From positions 248,001 to 312,000 of the forward strand of contig NZ_JAUDRH010000007.1 in the NCBI RefSeq assembly GCF_030381805.1: a stretch of DNA of 64,000 nucleotides. The letters are read 5' to 3'. The translations under genes were made by a program, and so were the position numbers. The stretch comes from Chlorogloeopsis sp. ULAP01. GTDB taxonomy: Bacteria; Cyanobacteriota; Cyanobacteriia; Cyanobacteriales; Nostocaceae. Numbering within the stretch: position 1 is the stretch's first letter; each line of letters begins with the position of its first letter. Shown one piece after another: positions 61,726 to 64,000 of this stretch. Below the pieces are notes generated by a model. That model had not been told where the DNA came from and did no database searches. It saw only the letters and a list, made by a program, of their open reading frames with translations.

Positions 61726-63028
61726 TTATCATTTGATTCGTCGCGATATCGATCTATTAGGATTGCGTCTAATGCTGGACACAGATGCCTTTGCTGAGGC
61801 AATAGTGGCTCAGTTTCCTCATGTCAATTTGAGTCAGGTGAAAAGAACTTACATTCGTTACAAGCCTGCTACAAGTTGTATCGTTAGCTATGAATTGATG
61901 ATCGCCCAAAAAACTGTGTTGGCATACGCCAAAGCCGTCACCAGCGCTAAAAAACTAGATAAATACAGTCAACGCCCAGGAATTATTCAAGATTTTGGCA
62001 TCGGACGCACCGTTTTCAGACGAGAAGGCATTATTTTCTCCGTGTTGCCCAATGATAACGCCCTAAAGCGATTGCCGAACTTGTTCGATCCACAATTCCG
62101 TCAGGAATGGCTGCAAAAACTACTGAGCGATCGCCCTGATTTATCACAAGCCACCTTAAGGGCGCTGCGATATAAGCCCGAACGTCGCTACGTTGCTCAA
62201 CTCTCTGTTGGAGAACAAGGGCAAGCCGTCGTTAAAGCCTACACCAGTGGCAACTATCAACAAGCGCTAATCAATGCCAATGCTTTTGAATCAATTGCCC
62301 CACTGCAAATCGTGCCAGAATTGGGGCATTCCAGTCGCGATCAGTTTCTTGTCTTTCCCTGGATTGACGGTTCTCCGCTATCGGCTTTAATTAGCACTGC
62401 CAAGGTGACATGGGAAAAAATCACGCAAACGGGAATTGCTCTAGCTCAACTGCACCAACAGCATCCCCAGCACCTTAATTCTTTGTCTCGCAGTGATGAA
62501 GCCAAAAATTTGCTGATCCTTGGCTCCGATTTAAGCTGGCTTTACCCTCAGTGGAAAAATCGGATTCAAGTGATCGCGGTGCAACTTTCCACGGCGCTGC
62601 TGAATGCACGCCCAATTAACTTTCCTATTCACGGTGACTTCAATGCAGAACAAGTATTATTAAGTCCAAATACAAATGACATTACATTTATTGACTTCGA
62701 TCGTGCTGTTTGCAGCGATCCGGCAACTGATTTAGGCTCATTCATCGCTAAGTTAATCCAAGATGAATTGCGGGGAGTGTTGTCTGCCGAGCAACGCGAA
62801 CAAATTGCAGCAGCTTTGATTGCCGGATATCGTACTGCTGCACTTGAGCCAATTTCAGACGATCAGATTCAACTTTATACCGCCATTGGACTGCTTCGAT
62901 TAGGATCTGATCCATTTCGCTATTGTGAATTTGACTGGTTAGAAAAAATCGACGCCATACTGTGTCGCATTGAGCAACTCATGAATCGACTCCCATTTGA
63001 TCGGTTTCATTCTAGTTGTCCAGCTTAA
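61709..63028 (+). CDS. Aminoglycoside phosphotransferase-fold kinase
   Basis: 439 residues from the ATG at 61709, which has AAAGGAG upstream and overlaps the ABC gene by 17 bp. The catalytic loop HGDFNAEQVL (308-317) and metal-binding IDFDRA (328-333) are those of the APH/choline-kinase superfamily. A YIRYKPATSCIVSYEL block near residue 48 is echoed by ALRYKPERRYVAQL near 152, suggesting an internal duplication of a substrate-lobe strand. The phosphate acceptor is unknown; the gene context points to a sugar or small-molecule intermediate. Confidence 0.85.
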   Translation: MLSPADYHLIRRDIDLLGLRLMLDTDAFAEAIVAQFPHVNLSQVKRTYIRYKPATSCIVSYELMIAQKTVLAYAKAVTSAKKLDKYSQRPGIIQDFGIGRTVFRREGIIFSVLPNDNALKRLPNLFDPQFRQEWLQKLLSDRPDLSQATLRALRYKPERRYVAQLSVGEQGQAVVKAYTSGNYQQALINANAFESIAPLQIVPELGHSSRDQFLVFPWIDGSPLSALISTAKVTWEKITQTGIALAQLHQQHPQHLNSLSRSDEAKNLLILGSDLSWLYPQWKNRIQVIAVQLSTALLNARPINFPIHGDFNAEQVLLSPNTNDITFIDFDRAVCSDPATDLGSFIAKLIQDELRGVLSAEQREQIAAALIAGYRTAALEPISDDQIQLYTAIGLLRLGSDPFRYCEFDWLEKIDAILCRIEQLMNRLPFDRFHSSCPA

Positions 63029-63036
63029 TATTTTCT

Positions 63037-64000
63037 ATGTCTGTTTCTGTCAGCGATCCATTCAATGTCCTTAACGATCCAACGCTGAGTTTTTTAGCGC
63101 CTGCCCTTGCTCCACAGCAAGTACAACAGCAATTTCAAACTCAGTTATGCTATCGGTTTAACCGCAATCAAAAATTTCAATTACAAGCGATTCGCGTGAT
63201 TCGATATAAACCAAAGCGACGGTGTTTGATTGAGTATGACGTAGTCATGGAGCAAGCTGGTCGCATTTGGCACACAACATGGATTGGAAAAGTCCGAGCC
63301 AAAGGACTAAATCCGTCCACTTATCAACTGCAACAAATCCTTTGGGAACATGGCTTTCAAAGCGATAGCGCAGATGGTATCTCTGTCCCCGAACCAATTG
63401 GTATTATTCCAGACTGGCAGATGTGGCTTCAGTGTAAAGTCCCTGGCATCACCGCAACAACCTTACTGACTCCAACTGAAGGACTAGAATTATCGCGGCG
63501 AATTGCACAGGCGGTTCACAAACTCCACCAAGCCTGGATTTTACCGCAGCGTTGCCACACCATAAACGATGAACTCGATATTTTAAACGATCGCCTTGCT
63601 AAAGTCGCCCAACAGTTTCCGCAGTGGGAACAACGATTAGAGCGAATGTTGGCAAGATGCGATCGCCTTGCTACCACGGTTGCCGCTCCTAAATTCTGTG
63701 GCATTCATCGCGACTTTTATCCAGATCAAATTTTGGTAGATGGCTCGCGGCTTTATTTACTAGATCTCGATCTCTATGCCGGCGGCGATCCAGCTTTAGA
63801 TGTTGGCAACTTTAACGGACACCTGATTGAACAAGGATTACGCTCCTTTGGCAATCCAGATGCTCTACTCGCCCAACAAAACGCTTTAACCGACAAATTT
63901 ATCCTACTCAGTGGTGAAAAATTTCATCACTCTATAGAAGTTTACACAACCCTGACACTAGTCCGACACATCTATTTAAGTACCCAATTTCTCAATCGCC
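63037..64000 (+). CDS. Second APH-fold kinase (cut by window edge)
   Basis: At least 321 residues from the ATG at 63037, open to the end of the window, in the same direction and 8 bp after the previous gene. VIRYKPKRRCLIEYDVV corresponds to the RYKP block of its neighbour, and HRDFYPDQIL with LLDLDLYAGGDPALDVGNF is the catalytic loop and Mg-binding region (HGD is here HRD). It is probably a divergent paralogue of the preceding kinase. Confidence 0.85.
   Translation, partial: MSVSVSDPFNVLNDPTLSFLAPALAPQQVQQQFQTQLCYRFNRNQKFQLQAIRVIRYKPKRRCLIEYDVVMEQAGRIWHTTWIGKVRAKGLNPSTYQLQQILWEHGFQSDSADGISVPEPIGIIPDWQMWLQCKVPGITATTLLTPTEGLELSRRIAQAVHKLHQAWILPQRCHTINDELDILNDRLAKVAQQFPQWEQRLERMLARCDRLATTVAAPKFCGIHRDFYPDQILVDGSRLYLLDLDLYAGGDPALDVGNFNGHLIEQGLRSFGNPDALLAQQNALTDKFILLSGEKFHHSIEVYTTLTLVRHIYLSTQFLNR

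Noticed and set aside
1..64000. CRISPR array, tRNA or rRNA genes, prophage or complete insertion sequence
   Set aside because: No regularly spaced direct repeats of CRISPR size, no cloverleaf with a usual T-loop, no transposase frame and no phage structural gene were seen by eye; a tRNA/rRNA program was not available.

Overview
The window looks like a chromosomal piece of a filamentous, probably heterocyst-forming (Nostocales-type) cyanobacterium. GCGATCGC palindromes (HIP1) recur throughout. The genes include cyanobacterial NDH-1 subunits (NdhN, NdhS), a CpcT/CpeT phycobiliprotein lyase, Thf1/Psp29 and an aerobic HemF. The ribosomal cluster has cyanobacterial gene order: no rpsJ at its head, no rpsN between L5 and S8, no rpmD between S5 and L15, and no map between adk and infA. 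Heptanucleotide tandem repeats and AT-rich self-complementary spacers also fit this group. The order-level placement is inference; no 16S gene is present.

Region by region. (1) 1-13390, accessory and envelope genes: a truncated nucleotidyltransferase, a large Ser/Thr kinase carrying TPRs and a PDZ domain, two neighbouring CPA2-type cation/proton antiporters, two exported proteins (one with an AMIN domain), a DUF3172 protein, a GDSL-esterase autotransporter, and ndhN. (2) 13391-32507, a ribosomal and transcription/translation supercluster on the + strand: rplC-D-W-B, rpsS, rplV, rpsC, rplP, rpmC, rpsQ, rplN-X-E, rpsH, rplF-R, rpsE, rplO, secY, adk, infA, an infA-like remnant, rpmJ, rpsM-K, rpoA, rplQ, truA, rplM, rpsI, rpmE, prfA. 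A roughly 650-nt leader with a good sigma70-type promoter and a terminator-like hairpin precedes rplC. Many spacers between genes are low-complexity, self-complementary repeats. (3) 32508-42173, mostly - strand: UDP-glucose dehydrogenase and UDP-glucuronate decarboxylase (a UDP-xylose route), a third antiporter, a HAS-barrel-like protein, ndhS, rodA, an Mrp ATPase and an SRPBCC protein. (4) 42679-52971: hemF, a STAS protein, cpcT-like and thf1 genes, an ExbB/ExbD pair, a DUF1232 protein, a sugar nucleotidyltransferase, a GxxExxY protein bracketed by inverted repeats, and a 1068-residue phosphorylase-kinase-alpha/GH15-like protein. (5) 53338-64000: a 44-codon ORF, then a two-component system followed by three glycosyltransferases, an ABC exporter and two tandem aminoglycoside-phosphotransferase-fold kinases. 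The last kinase runs off the window.

Region 5 is the best candidate for an undescribed system. Genes from the second glycosyltransferase onward are tightly packed (an ATGA-type overlap, a 17-nt overlap and short gaps), and the contents suggest a sensor-regulated pathway that builds, phosphorylates and exports a glycosylated small molecule or glycolipid. Other points worth checking are the degenerate IF1-like gene behind infA, the hairpin-rich spacers and leader of the ribosomal cluster, the inverted-repeat-bracketed GxxExxY cassette, and the kinase/PDZ/TPR fusion.
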